Assembly (NCBI GenBank): GCA_029263175.1
Contig: JAJCXZ010000011.1
Coordinates: forward strand, 1 to 37,585
Direction: 5' to 3'
From: Acidimicrobiales bacterium
Lineage (GTDB): Bacteria > Actinomycetota > Acidimicrobiia > Acidimicrobiales > Aldehydirespiratoraceae
Length of the DNA stretch: 37,585 nt
Below, one piece after another: positions 24,674 through 32,004 of the stretch. Within the stretch, counting starts at the first letter, position 1; every line of letters starts with the position of its first letter. The notes under the pieces were generated by a model. That model did not search any database and had not been told where the DNA came from. It worked only from the letters and a program-made list of their open reading frames with translations. The translations under genes and the position numbers were made by a program.

Positions 24674-26065
24674 ATGGAGTCAGCTATCGAGGTCGACTAC
24701 CTGATCATCGGCGCAGGTGCGGTCGGCATGGCCTTCGCGGATTCGCTGATCGCGGAGACCGACGCCACGATCGCCATTGTCGATCGCCGAGATCAGCCCG
24801 GCGGCCACTGGAATGACGCTTACACGTTTGTCCGGCTACACCAGCCATCGCTGAACTACGGTCTCAACTCGCGAGAACTCGGCTCAGGAGCCAAGGACAC
24901 CACCGGGCTCAACGAAGGCTTCTACGAGCTTGCGTCAGGCCAAGAAGTAGTGAGCCACTTCGGTTCCGCGATGCATCGTGACTTCCTACCCAGCGGCCGC
25001 GTACGGTTCTTCCCACTCTGCGAGGTGACCGACGATCGGGTCATCACATCGCTTCTCTCGGGACGCCAGTGCAAGGTCGCCGCCATCAAGGTTGTGGACG
25101 CCACGCACTCACAAATGGCCATACCTGCCACCAATCCACCCCAGTTCGAGGTCGGCTCTGGGGTGGATTGCGTCCCGGTGAACGACTTACCCCGCCTGTG
25201 CGCCGACTACTCCAACCACGTGATCGTCGGTGCCGGCAAGACCGGGATGGACGCGGTGGTTTGGCTTCTGGTGAACGGAGCCGATCCGGACGGCATCCGT
25301 TGGATCATGCCTCGCGATTCGTGGCTGCTGGACCGAGCGAACACGCAACTGGCTCCCGAGTTCTTTGCGCGGGTCGCCCAGAGCCTCGCCGATCAGGTGC
25401 AGTGTCTCGCTGAAGCGAGCTCGATGGAAGATCTGTTCCTCCGGCTCGAGGCGGTCGGCGAGATCCGGCGGATCGATCCTGCTGTCACGCCCACGGCGTA
25501 CCACTGCGCGATCGTCGGCGACCGCGAACTCCAGGAGCTCCGGCGAGTCCAGAACATCATCCGCCTCGGGCGGGTCACCCGGCTTGAGCGGGGCACGATC
25601 ACCCTGGAGCACGGCAGCGTCTCGGTCGCCGACGACACGCTGTTCGTCGACTGCTCGGCAGCCGGTATTCCCACACTCCCATCGGTACCGGTATTCGATG
25701 GAACGCGAATCACGCCGCAGTGGGTGCGGCTCTGCCAGCCGACCTTCAGCGCCGCACTCATCGGCCATGTCGAGGCTGACTACGACACCGATGATGAGAA
25801 GAATCGTTTGTGTCGACCCATCGTGGCGCCGTCGGTGCCTCGCCACTGGGTGGAGATGATGCAGACCGAACTGGCGAACCGGCAGGCCTGGTCAACCGAT
25901 CCTGCACTTGCCGCTTGGATGCGCAACGCCCGCCTCGACGGATTCAGCAAGATGATCGGCCAGAGTCTCGGGACGGACGAAGCGGCAACCGCTCATCTGG
26001 GCCGCTACCTCGAGAACGTCGGAGCCGCCGCATTCGCCACGACACGGCTTCTTGCCACTGCCTGA
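24674..26065 (+). CDS. FAD/NAD(P)-binding flavoprotein, monooxygenase-like
   Basis: 463 residues with two Rossmann motifs. VDYLIIGAGAVGMAFADSL (GxGxxG about 12-17) ends at the Asp of IVDRR and binds FAD, followed by PGGHWNDAYTFVRLHQPS, which recalls FMO/Baeyer-Villiger proteins. HVIVGAGKTGMDAVVWLL (about 185) binds a nucleotide. LFVDCSAAGIPTLP is the third FAD contact. The classic Baeyer-Villiger or FMO fingerprint (FxGxxxHxxxW/Y) is not seen, so oxygenase activity is unproven. ATG follows GGAGAAGAGGGA. It converges on the LLM gene with a 6-bp hairpin in the junction. Substrate unknown. Confidence 0.75.
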   Translation: MESAIEVDYLIIGAGAVGMAFADSLIAETDATIAIVDRRDQPGGHWNDAYTFVRLHQPSLNYGLNSRELGSGAKDTTGLNEGFYELASGQEVVSHFGSAMHRDFLPSGRVRFFPLCEVTDDRVITSLLSGRQCKVAAIKVVDATHSQMAIPATNPPQFEVGSGVDCVPVNDLPRLCADYSNHVIVGAGKTGMDAVVWLLVNGADPDGIRWIMPRDSWLLDRANTQLAPEFFARVAQSLADQVQCLAEASSMEDLFLRLEAVGEIRRIDPAVTPTAYHCAIVGDRELQELRRVQNIIRLGRVTRLERGTITLEHGSVSVADDTLFVDCSAAGIPTLPSVPVFDGTRITPQWVRLCQPTFSAALIGHVEADYDTDDEKNRLCRPIVAPSVPRHWVEMMQTELANRQAWSTDPALAAWMRNARLDGFSKMIGQSLGTDEAATAHLGRYLENVGAAAFATTRLLATA

Positions 26066-26079
26066 GTCTCGCCCCGCTC

Positions 26080-27240
26080 CTAGCCGAGCTTCGGCTTGAC
26101 GTCTTCGGCGAAGCGACTGAGCTGTTCCTCGTACTTGTCGTAGGTGTCTCCCAAACAGATCGGGAAGATGGCGAGGTTCTTGGCTCCGAGCACGTCGATG
26201 TCGTGAGCCATCTGCTCGGCTACTTCGTCGGCGGTACCGACAAGGAAGATTCGTTGGTCCATTCCGTCCTCGAGCGTTGGGATCCAGTCCGTCGATGCCG
26301 GCTTCCCGTCGGGCCCTTTGAAGCCGACTTGCCTTCCGTAGGGTCCGAGGAACTTCCAGTGTTCGTCGAAGCATGGTCGGGCGTCGGCCACCGCCTGTTC
26401 GTGCGTGTCGGCAATGCGGACGTTCACCACCTTCATTCGCTGGTCGCCCGCATCGAGCACGGCTCCGTGTTCGTCCTCCCAGACCGAGGCGAACTCCTCC
26501 CACATCCCCTTCATGAAGTCCAGGTGGACATTCCACCAGACACCGCCGTAGCGCCGTCGGGCCACGAGTTCAACGGTCTTCGGCGAAGTGATCGTCTGCC
26601 AGCGTTCGTATGGCAACAGTGGTCGAGGTGTCAACGTGAGTTGCTCGACCGTGCCACCCCGATCAGGTATCCCGGCCGGCGGAAGGTCGTAGTGCTTGCC
26701 GTGGTACGAGAATCGCTCGTTGTCGAGAGCGAGTTCGATGACATCCATCGCCTCGGCGAACTTCGCGCGACTGTCGGTGTCCTGTTGGGCTCTCGTCGCC
26801 GGATCATCAGTGCTGCCGACGATTGCCCCGAGCGGCATCGCCTCGCGAGGCACGGTGCCCCTGCCAACGGCCAGGACGCCGCGACCATGCGAGAAGTTGT
26901 GCATTGTGGAGAAATCCTCGGCAAACCTCAGCGGATGCCATTGAGGGACGACATGACACAACGCGCCGATCTTGATCGATTCGGTCCGCTCGGCCAGTAC
27001 CGCACCAGCCATGAGCGCGTTGGGGATCACTTCGTAGCCCTCGTGCATGAAGTGATGCTCGGTGAAGAAGAAGTAGTCGTAGCCCAAGCGTTCCGCCTCG
27101 ACGCCGGCGTCCAGGATCTGCTGCGTCGTCTCCCAGACCAGTTCGTTCGACGCTCGACGATCGACGGGGCGCGGTGGACCAGCGCCGGCATCAGGCATCG
27201 GCACGGCGCAGAGAAGGAATGCTCCGTATTGCATGGTCAT
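26080..27240 (-). CDS. LLM-class flavin monooxygenase (bacterial luciferase family, FMN type)
   Basis: 386 residues, TIM-barrel luciferase-like. MTMQYGAFLLCAVP opens the barrel. FFTEHHFMHEGYEVIPNALMAGAVLAERTESIKIGALCHVVPQ contains the family His pair and substrate/FMN strand, and DFSTMHNFSHGRGVLAVGRG the phosphate-binding turn. KFAEAMDVIELAL and the last helices are also typical. Relatives use reduced FMN supplied by a separate reductase to oxidise alkanals, sulfonates or aminocarboxylates. ATG 27240 is chosen over a long upstream extension because AGAGG lies about 7 bases before it and homology begins there. Divergent from the PYROXD2-like gene. Confidence 0.85.
   Translation of the reverse strand: MTMQYGAFLLCAVPMPDAGAGPPRPVDRRASNELVWETTQQILDAGVEAERLGYDYFFFTEHHFMHEGYEVIPNALMAGAVLAERTESIKIGALCHVVPQWHPLRFAEDFSTMHNFSHGRGVLAVGRGTVPREAMPLGAIVGSTDDPATRAQQDTDSRAKFAEAMDVIELALDNERFSYHGKHYDLPPAGIPDRGGTVEQLTLTPRPLLPYERWQTITSPKTVELVARRRYGGVWWNVHLDFMKGMWEEFASVWEDEHGAVLDAGDQRMKVVNVRIADTHEQAVADARPCFDEHWKFLGPYGRQVGFKGPDGKPASTDWIPTLEDGMDQRIFLVGTADEVAEQMAHDIDVLGAKNLAIFPICLGDTYDKYEEQLSRFAEDVKPKLG
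26082..26096. terminator. Hairpin at a convergent junction
   Basis: AGCCGA-GCT-TCGGCT, a perfect 6-bp stem. It spans the LLM stop and final codons, 16 bases after the flavoprotein stop. No U-tract. Confidence 0.35.
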
Positions 27241-27318
27241 GCTCGAACCTCTCATTGGGGTCGCTCGGCGTCCAATCCTTAGCGGCACCCCGACAAACCG
27301 TCCAGCGAGTGGGTTCGC

Positions 27319-27324
27319 TAGGGT
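27319..27324 (+). promoter_or_regulatory. -10 box of a leaderless promoter
   Basis: TAGGGT, 6 bases before GTG 27331. No Shine-Dalgarno. It supports GTG as the start of the PYROXD2-like gene. Confidence 0.5.
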
Positions 27325-27330
27325 CGGGCT

Positions 27331-28947
27331 GTGCCAGATGTGATCGTGGTCGGAGCAGGACACAATGGCCTCATATGTGCGGCGTATCTCGCTCGCGCCG
27401 GGATCGAAACCGAGCTGATCGAGGCTCGGTCCGAGGTCGGTGGGTGTGCCTCGACTGTCGCTGACCTCGGCGCCCGCTTCAACATCTGCAACTGCGACCA
27501 CACCCTCATCCGCGGCATGCCGGTGATCGACGAACTCGAGCTGGAGTCGTTCGGACTCCGATACCTGGAACCTGAGGCCAGCGGAATCAACCTCTTCCAC
27601 GATGGGTCCGACCCATGGGTCTTCTTTCACGAGTCGGAACGAACACTCGATTCGTTGGCCATGTCACATCCGGGCCAGGTTGCCGGCTACGAGCGTTACC
27701 TGCGCGATGCCCTGCCCGTGGCCCAACTGGTGCTCGACATGGCGCGGACGGCACCCGGTGCTCTCAGGATGGTCTCCCAGGCGTTGTCTCGTCGGGCAAA
27801 GGGTGCAGCCCGACTCCTCGATTGGAGCCGACGGAGCGTCAACGATGTGTTTTCGGACTACTTCGACGACTGGCACCTCACCATGCCCGCCATATCCACC
27901 GGGCCGACGGTCTGGGGGATGCCCCCGTCCGCACCCGGCACTGGTCTCGCCGCGGTTACCTACGCCAGCCGTCACCTCATCAGGAGCGGCCGTCCGGAAG
28001 GCGGCAGCGGGGCACTCACTGATGCGACTCGAGATTCCTTCGAGGCAGCTGGAGGTCGAGTCCGGTGCGGGGCCCGTGTCGATCGGCTCATGCTGCGCGA
28101 CGGTCGAGCGGTCGGAGTTCGCCTCGATGATGGCACTGAGCTCACGGCCCGGGCCGTCGTGGCGGCGTGCGACCCCCATCGAGTCTTCGTGGACTGGCTC
28201 GACGAAGTCCCGCCGCCGGCCCGACGTTTCGTAGAGAGATGGCAGGCACGGTCGGTGAAGGATGGCTACGAGTCGAAGCTCGACGGGGTGATCGCCGCGC
28301 TTCCGCGCTATCGCGCCCGTGGCCAACTGAGCGAACGTTTCCCCGGACTCGACATTCTGGAACCCACCGTCACCGTGTCGCCCAGCCCGGACGCACTGGC
28401 TGCCGCGCACGCAGATCGTAAGCTGGGGAAGGTCTCGACCGAACCGACGATGCTCGTCAACGTGCCCTCGGTGCTCGATTCGACGATGCTCACCGCCGAA
28501 GGCAACCACATTCTGAGCCTGGAGGTGCTCTACACGCCCTATGCGCTAGCGGGCGGCTGGCCGAACTCCTCGGAGCCCGAGCGATGGCTCGAGATCTGGT
28601 CGCAATTCCTCGAGCCGGGCATCATCGACGCCATCGTCGCGCAGCGGGCGATGACTCCCGATCGCTACGAGGCAGAGTTCTCGATGCACCGAGGCCACAC
28701 ACCCTCCTACGGCGGCTCCCCGCTTGCAGCCCTCCTGGGAAACCAGCGAGCGCTCACGCGATATCGCTCACCCATCGCGGGTCTCTACCTCTCGGGGGCA
28801 GGGACATTCCCGGGCGCAGGGGTCTTCGGCGCGGCGGGTCGCAACACCGCCGACGTGGTGCGCCGCGACTTCCAGAGTCGACTTGGCCACCGTTTCACAT
28901 CGCTCCAGCACCGAGCCGCAGGCGTTGCGATGGGGGTTCCGACGTGA
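27331..28947 (+). CDS. Phytoene-dehydrogenase-like (PYROXD2-type) FAD oxidoreductase
   Basis: 538 residues. N-terminal dinucleotide site VIVVGAGHNGLICAAYLARAGIETELIEAR (GxGxxG, Glu at strand end), then VGGCASTV, then a long substrate domain. The C-terminal FAD contact is GLYLSGAGTFPGAGVFGAAGRNTADVV. It belongs to the CrtI-related flavoproteins. Many bacterial members are not carotenoid enzymes, and no other carotenoid gene is near, so phytoene is not the expected substrate. The start GTG 27331 is leaderless-type. Its stop overlaps the GTG of the F420-type LLM gene (GTGA), so the two are coupled and probably act on one pathway. Confidence 0.8.
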   Translation: MPDVIVVGAGHNGLICAAYLARAGIETELIEARSEVGGCASTVADLGARFNICNCDHTLIRGMPVIDELELESFGLRYLEPEASGINLFHDGSDPWVFFHESERTLDSLAMSHPGQVAGYERYLRDALPVAQLVLDMARTAPGALRMVSQALSRRAKGAARLLDWSRRSVNDVFSDYFDDWHLTMPAISTGPTVWGMPPSAPGTGLAAVTYASRHLIRSGRPEGGSGALTDATRDSFEAAGGRVRCGARVDRLMLRDGRAVGVRLDDGTELTARAVVAACDPHRVFVDWLDEVPPPARRFVERWQARSVKDGYESKLDGVIAALPRYRARGQLSERFPGLDILEPTVTVSPSPDALAAAHADRKLGKVSTEPTMLVNVPSVLDSTMLTAEGNHILSLEVLYTPYALAGGWPNSSEPERWLEIWSQFLEPGIIDAIVAQRAMTPDRYEAEFSMHRGHTPSYGGSPLAALLGNQRALTRYRSPIAGLYLSGAGTFPGAGVFGAAGRNTADVVRRDFQSRLGHRFTSLQHRAAGVAMGVPT

Positions 28948-29909
28948 CGCTCCCCCTTTCCGTCGCCCTCATGCCAGGGGCACCCATCCCTGACATCGTC
29001 GACCTCGCCGTGTTGGCCGAAGATCTGGGAATGGCGCGCTGCTGGGTCTACGACGAGGGACTGGTCACCCGCGACGTCTACGTCACCCTCACTGCGATCG
29101 CCGCTCGGACCACGCGGATACCGCTCGGTCCTGGCATCACCAACCCGTTCGTGCGTCACCCTGGTGCAACCGCCGCCGCAATCGCCTCACTCGACGAGTT
29201 CAGCGGAGGCCGCGCCTTCGTCGGGCTGGGTGCCGGAGGGGGTCTCACCCTCGACCCGCTGGCGATCAAACGAGCCCGTCCGGTCACGGCCGTGGCGGAC
29301 ATGATCGAGTGCCTTCGGCACTTGTTCGCCGGCGACCGCGTCGACCACGACGGGCACACCTTCTCGTTTCAAAACGCGAAGCTCGAGTACGCCAGACCCG
29401 ATATCGACATCATCGTGGCCGGGCGCGGACCGAAAATGACGGCACTGGGAGGCCAACGGGCCGACGGGTTCAATCTGAGCTACATCCACAAGGATCTCCT
29501 GGGCACCCACGCTCGTTCTCTTCGGCAGGCCAGCGGCGACCGCCCGTTTCGGATCACCTACTCGACAATGATCGCCATCACCGACGCTGAGCAGGAGGCC
29601 GCCCGCGCCCAACTCACCTTTCGTCTCGTCGACTCGCCTCCGGAGGTGAAGGACATGATCGCTATGACGCCGTCCGATGTGGCGAATATCCGCTCCGCTC
29701 TTGCCGAGGGAGGCCCACGGGCCGCAGCGCGTCATGTCAACCCTGATTGGGTCTCCGCGTTCATCATCTCGGGTACGGCCGAGGATTGTGCTGCTGAACT
29801 GACCACCCTCATGGCCGCCAACGACATCGACGAGTTCCAACTGCCGGTGCTCGACACCGAAGGAGCGGCCGCATTCATCGAACGCGCGGCGGAGATGTTT
29901 TCGCCCTAG
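28944..29909 (+). CDS. LLM-class oxidoreductase, F420-dependent reductase-like
   Basis: 321 residues, TIM-barrel. LPLSVALMPGAPIPDIVDLAVLAEDLGMARCWVYDEGLVTRDVYVTLTAIA opens the barrel, PLGPGITNPFVRHPGATAAAIASLDEFSGGRAFVGLGAGG is the methylene-tetrahydromethanopterin-reductase-like core, and IIVAGRGPKMTALGGQRADGFNL binds the deazaflavin phosphate region. F420 rather than FMN is inferred from similarity to that group. GTG 28944 overlaps the preceding stop (GTGA). A long upstream extension in the same frame overlaps the previous gene and is rejected. A hydride-transfer step after the PYROXD2-like oxidation is likely. Confidence 0.82.
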   Translation: MTLPLSVALMPGAPIPDIVDLAVLAEDLGMARCWVYDEGLVTRDVYVTLTAIAARTTRIPLGPGITNPFVRHPGATAAAIASLDEFSGGRAFVGLGAGGGLTLDPLAIKRARPVTAVADMIECLRHLFAGDRVDHDGHTFSFQNAKLEYARPDIDIIVAGRGPKMTALGGQRADGFNLSYIHKDLLGTHARSLRQASGDRPFRITYSTMIAITDAEQEAARAQLTFRLVDSPPEVKDMIAMTPSDVANIRSALAEGGPRAAARHVNPDWVSAFIISGTAEDCAAELTTLMAANDIDEFQLPVLDTEGAAAFIERAAEMFSP

Positions 29910-29913
29910 GAGT

Positions 29914-30477
29914 TCAGCCCCCATGCCAGCGGTCGAGACCATCGACCTCGACCCCGAGGTGCTCGAGGGCGCGCCCAACGGAATGGCTCACAACATCATC
30001 GAGCGTTTCCGGCTTGTTGTAGAAGGCCGGGACCGGTGGGAACATCACCGCTCCGATCTCCACAGCCTGCTGCATCAACCGGAGATGACCCAGATGAAAC
30101 GGTGTCTCACGAACCATCAGCACCAAAGGCCGGCGCTCCTTGAGCGTGACATCAGCGGTACGACTGATCAGATCCGCCGACAGTGAGTTCGCAATGGCTG
30201 ACAACGACTTGATCGAACAGGGTGCGACCAGCATGCCCGCGGTGCGAAATGAGCCACTGCTCGTCGGGGCGGCGATGTCACGCGAACTGTGGACGTGGTC
30301 GGCCAGCGCCTCGACGTCTGCCACCGACCTGTCGGTCTCCACCGTGAGCGTGGTTTTTGCGGGGCCGGACATGATCAGATGCGTCTCGACATCGGTGAAG
30401 GAGGCCAGAAGCTCCAGCGCACGAATGCCGTAGACAGAGCCGCTGGCCCCAGTGATGGCGACGACGATGCGACGCAT
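29914..30477 (-). CDS. ubiX: UbiX flavin prenyltransferase
   Basis: 187 residues. It makes prenylated FMN, the cofactor of UbiD decarboxylases. VVAITGASGSVYGIRALELL binds FMN phosphate. SSGSFRTAGMLVAPCSIKSLSAIANSLSADLISRTADVTLKERRPLVLMVRETPFHLGHLRLM is the diagnostic block. PPVPAFYNKPETLDDVVSH closes it. The start is set by TGATG coupling with ubiD, and the pairing with ubiD fits the shared cofactor. Length is typical. An in-frame upstream extension lies wholly inside ubiD and is rejected. Confidence 0.93.
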   Translation of the reverse strand: MRRIVVAITGASGSVYGIRALELLASFTDVETHLIMSGPAKTTLTVETDRSVADVEALADHVHSSRDIAAPTSSGSFRTAGMLVAPCSIKSLSAIANSLSADLISRTADVTLKERRPLVLMVRETPFHLGHLRLMQQAVEIGAVMFPPVPAFYNKPETLDDVVSHSVGRALEHLGVEVDGLDRWHGG

Positions 30478-31820
30478 CAGTGAAGGTACGGCGCGAGATC
30501 GACCGGCGGATAGGACACTCGATCGCCGTATTCGCGTCTCTCGCGCTTGTAGGTCGCGTCGATTCCGACCTTCGTACTGATGCCGCGCTGATCCGCGGTG
30601 GGATCCATCTCGTGGCCCTGGGCATGAGTAGCGACGAACACGTCGTCGGTCCAGTGCACGCGGTTGGTGAGGGCCCACTGGATCTCAGACGGTTCATACA
30701 TGTCGACATCTCGGTCGATCACGATCACGTTGCGGATGTTGATGTGGGCCGCCATCGCGGCCATCGCGAGGTTCTTCGGGGTACCGGGATTGTCGCGATC
30801 GATCTGGATGATCGCCATGAAACCATTTCCGTAGGGCGGGATGTGGACGTCGGCCGTGCTGTCGAGATGGCGAACGAACCGTCGCAACAGTGGCTCGCGG
30901 GGCAAGACGTTGCCGATGTAGATGTGTTCGTACCAACCGGGAATGATCGTCTGGTATATCGGATCGTTGCGCCACGAGATACAGGTGACTTCGAAAGTCG
31001 GGCTGTTCCACTCCTCGCCGTGATAGCCGTGAAACTCCGCCAGCGGACCCTCCAGTGCCCGTACCGTCGGGTGGAGCAGTCCCTCGACGACGATCTCGGC
31101 CGCCGCCGGAATATCGACATCGATCGTCCGGCCCCTGCAAACCTCGATTCCCTTGCCCCGGATGGCGCCGGCGATGAAGAGTTCGTCGACCGGAGTCTTC
31201 ACCCCGCCGGCGATCATGAGCGCCGGGTCGAGTCCGATCGCCAACGCGACCGGAAACGGGGCGTCGGGTTCCTCGCGTGACTTCCAGAAGGTGCCCACAT
31301 CGCGCCATTCATTCACGTTGAAGCCGAATCGATTTGGCCCCATCCGCAACATCCGGTTGTAGCCCAGGTTGCCTCGGCCCGTGATCGGATCCTTCGCCAC
31401 CGTGAGTGCGCCGGTGATGAACGCCCCGCCGTCGCCACGACTGTGAGTCGGGATCGGCAGCATCGCAGTGTCGAGTTGATCGCCTTCCACATGATTGTCG
31501 TGCCAGGCTGCGCCCTCCACTCGCACCGGTGCCACGCCATTGGCCGGGTCGAGGACACGTTCCATGACGTCGATGATTTCGTGGCTCTCGCAGCCGAGAG
31601 CCACCGCGGCCCGTCGATGGGACGTGACACTGCCGCAGAAGATGGGCCATGGACTGTCGACGACATTCTCGAACATGCCGGCCCCGACATCATTGCGAGC
31701 CAACGACGCCGCGACATCAGCCAACTCGTGGACGAGTGACACCGGTTGAGCCACTCGAGCGAGTTGGCCGGCAGCCTCGAGTGCGGTGATGTAGCTCCGC
31801 AGATCATGGATCTCGGTCAT
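30477..31820 (-). CDS. ubiD: UbiD-family prenyl-FMN decarboxylase
   Basis: 447 residues. These enzymes reversibly remove carboxyl groups from aromatic, heteroaromatic or alpha,beta-unsaturated acids using prenylated FMN. The catalytic triad is visible: Arg156 in NLGYNRMLRM, Glu257 and Glu262 in ALEGPLAEFHGYHGEEW, with the same five-residue spacing as in Fdc1. IPTHSRGDGGAFITGALTVAKDPITG is the metal/phosphate site. FGNV-type C-terminal helices end IDATYKRERREYGDRV. Substrate unknown. No menaquinone or ubiquinone gene is adjacent, so a catabolic role is more likely. ATG 31820 has GGAG 9 bases upstream and TAGACT 30 bases upstream. Confidence 0.92.
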   Translation of the reverse strand: MTEIHDLRSYITALEAAGQLARVAQPVSLVHELADVAASLARNDVGAGMFENVVDSPWPIFCGSVTSHRRAAVALGCESHEIIDVMERVLDPANGVAPVRVEGAAWHDNHVEGDQLDTAMLPIPTHSRGDGGAFITGALTVAKDPITGRGNLGYNRMLRMGPNRFGFNVNEWRDVGTFWKSREEPDAPFPVALAIGLDPALMIAGGVKTPVDELFIAGAIRGKGIEVCRGRTIDVDIPAAAEIVVEGLLHPTVRALEGPLAEFHGYHGEEWNSPTFEVTCISWRNDPIYQTIIPGWYEHIYIGNVLPREPLLRRFVRHLDSTADVHIPPYGNGFMAIIQIDRDNPGTPKNLAMAAMAAHINIRNVIVIDRDVDMYEPSEIQWALTNRVHWTDDVFVATHAQGHEMDPTADQRGISTKVGIDATYKRERREYGDRVSYPPVDLAPYLH

Positions 31821-31850
31821 GTCGTGCTTCTCCGGAACGGGATGGCAGAA

Positions 31851-31856
31851 AGTCTA
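31851..31856 (-). promoter_or_regulatory. -10 box for ubiD-ubiX
   Basis: TAGACT on the minus strand, 30 bases before the ubiD ATG, leaving room for a 5' leader with GGAG at 31830-31833. No -35 consensus. Confidence 0.4.
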
Positions 31857-31862
31857 GATCGC

Positions 31863-31875
31863 CATGCAGAGCATG
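31863..31875. promoter_or_regulatory. 13-bp palindrome between divergent operons
   Basis: CATGC-AGA-GCATG, perfect arms. It sits between the -10 box of ubiD (31851-31856) and the candidate -10 box of the plus-strand operon (31890-31895), so one regulator could control both. Confidence 0.45.
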
Positions 31876-31889
31876 ACGCGGGGTACTGG

Positions 31890-31895
31890 TACTGT
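31890..31895 (+). promoter_or_regulatory. -10 box of the oxygenase/amidohydrolase operon
   Basis: TACTGT, 6 bases before ATG 31902. Directly repeated GGTACT units (31882-31893) overlap it. A transcript from here would begin at or near the three-codon ORF. Confidence 0.4.
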
Positions 31896-31901
31896 GGTCC
31901 C

Positions 31902-31913
31902 ATGGCACGGTAG
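31902..31913 (+). other. Possible three-codon leaderless upstream ORF
   Basis: ATG GCA CGG TAG (M-A-R-stop), 6 bases after TACTGT. If transcription starts here the ribosome would engage at once and stop before the hairpins. May be chance. Confidence 0.25.
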
Positions 31914-32004
31914 GTGACTCTCGGACCCGAGTTCTGAGTCTGTCGCCACTACGAGCTCGAGCACCGTCTCCAACGGGTTCGCAAGTACTTGTCCCGGAGT
32001 AGTC
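31914..32004 (+). promoter_or_regulatory. Structured leader that may hide the ribosome binding site
   Basis: GACTC (31916-31920) pairs with GAGTC (31936-31940) around CTCGG-AC-CCGAG. Further on, CTC (31968-31970) and CGGG (31974-31977) can pair with GAG (31997-31999) and CCCG (31993-31996). That second hairpin would cover the GGAG (31996-31999) that serves ATG 32005. Its loop contains the palindrome CAAGTACTTG. It fits no riboswitch class I recognise. Pairing is read by eye, without energy calculation. Confidence 0.35.

Noticed and set aside
25810-27282. Open frame of 490 codons on the plus strand
   Set aside because: Antisense to the LLM monooxygenase and overlapping the end of the flavoprotein. 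It is the result of codon bias in high-GC DNA.
26930-27630. Extension of the LLM gene to a start at 27630
   Set aside because: The extra 130 codons are antisense to the PYROXD2-like gene and lack luciferase-family sequence. ATG 27240 has a Shine-Dalgarno.
27331-28947. Carotenoid phytoene desaturase
   Set aside because: Only the FAD-binding ends match CrtI in a general way. No phytoene synthase or other carotenoid gene is in the window.
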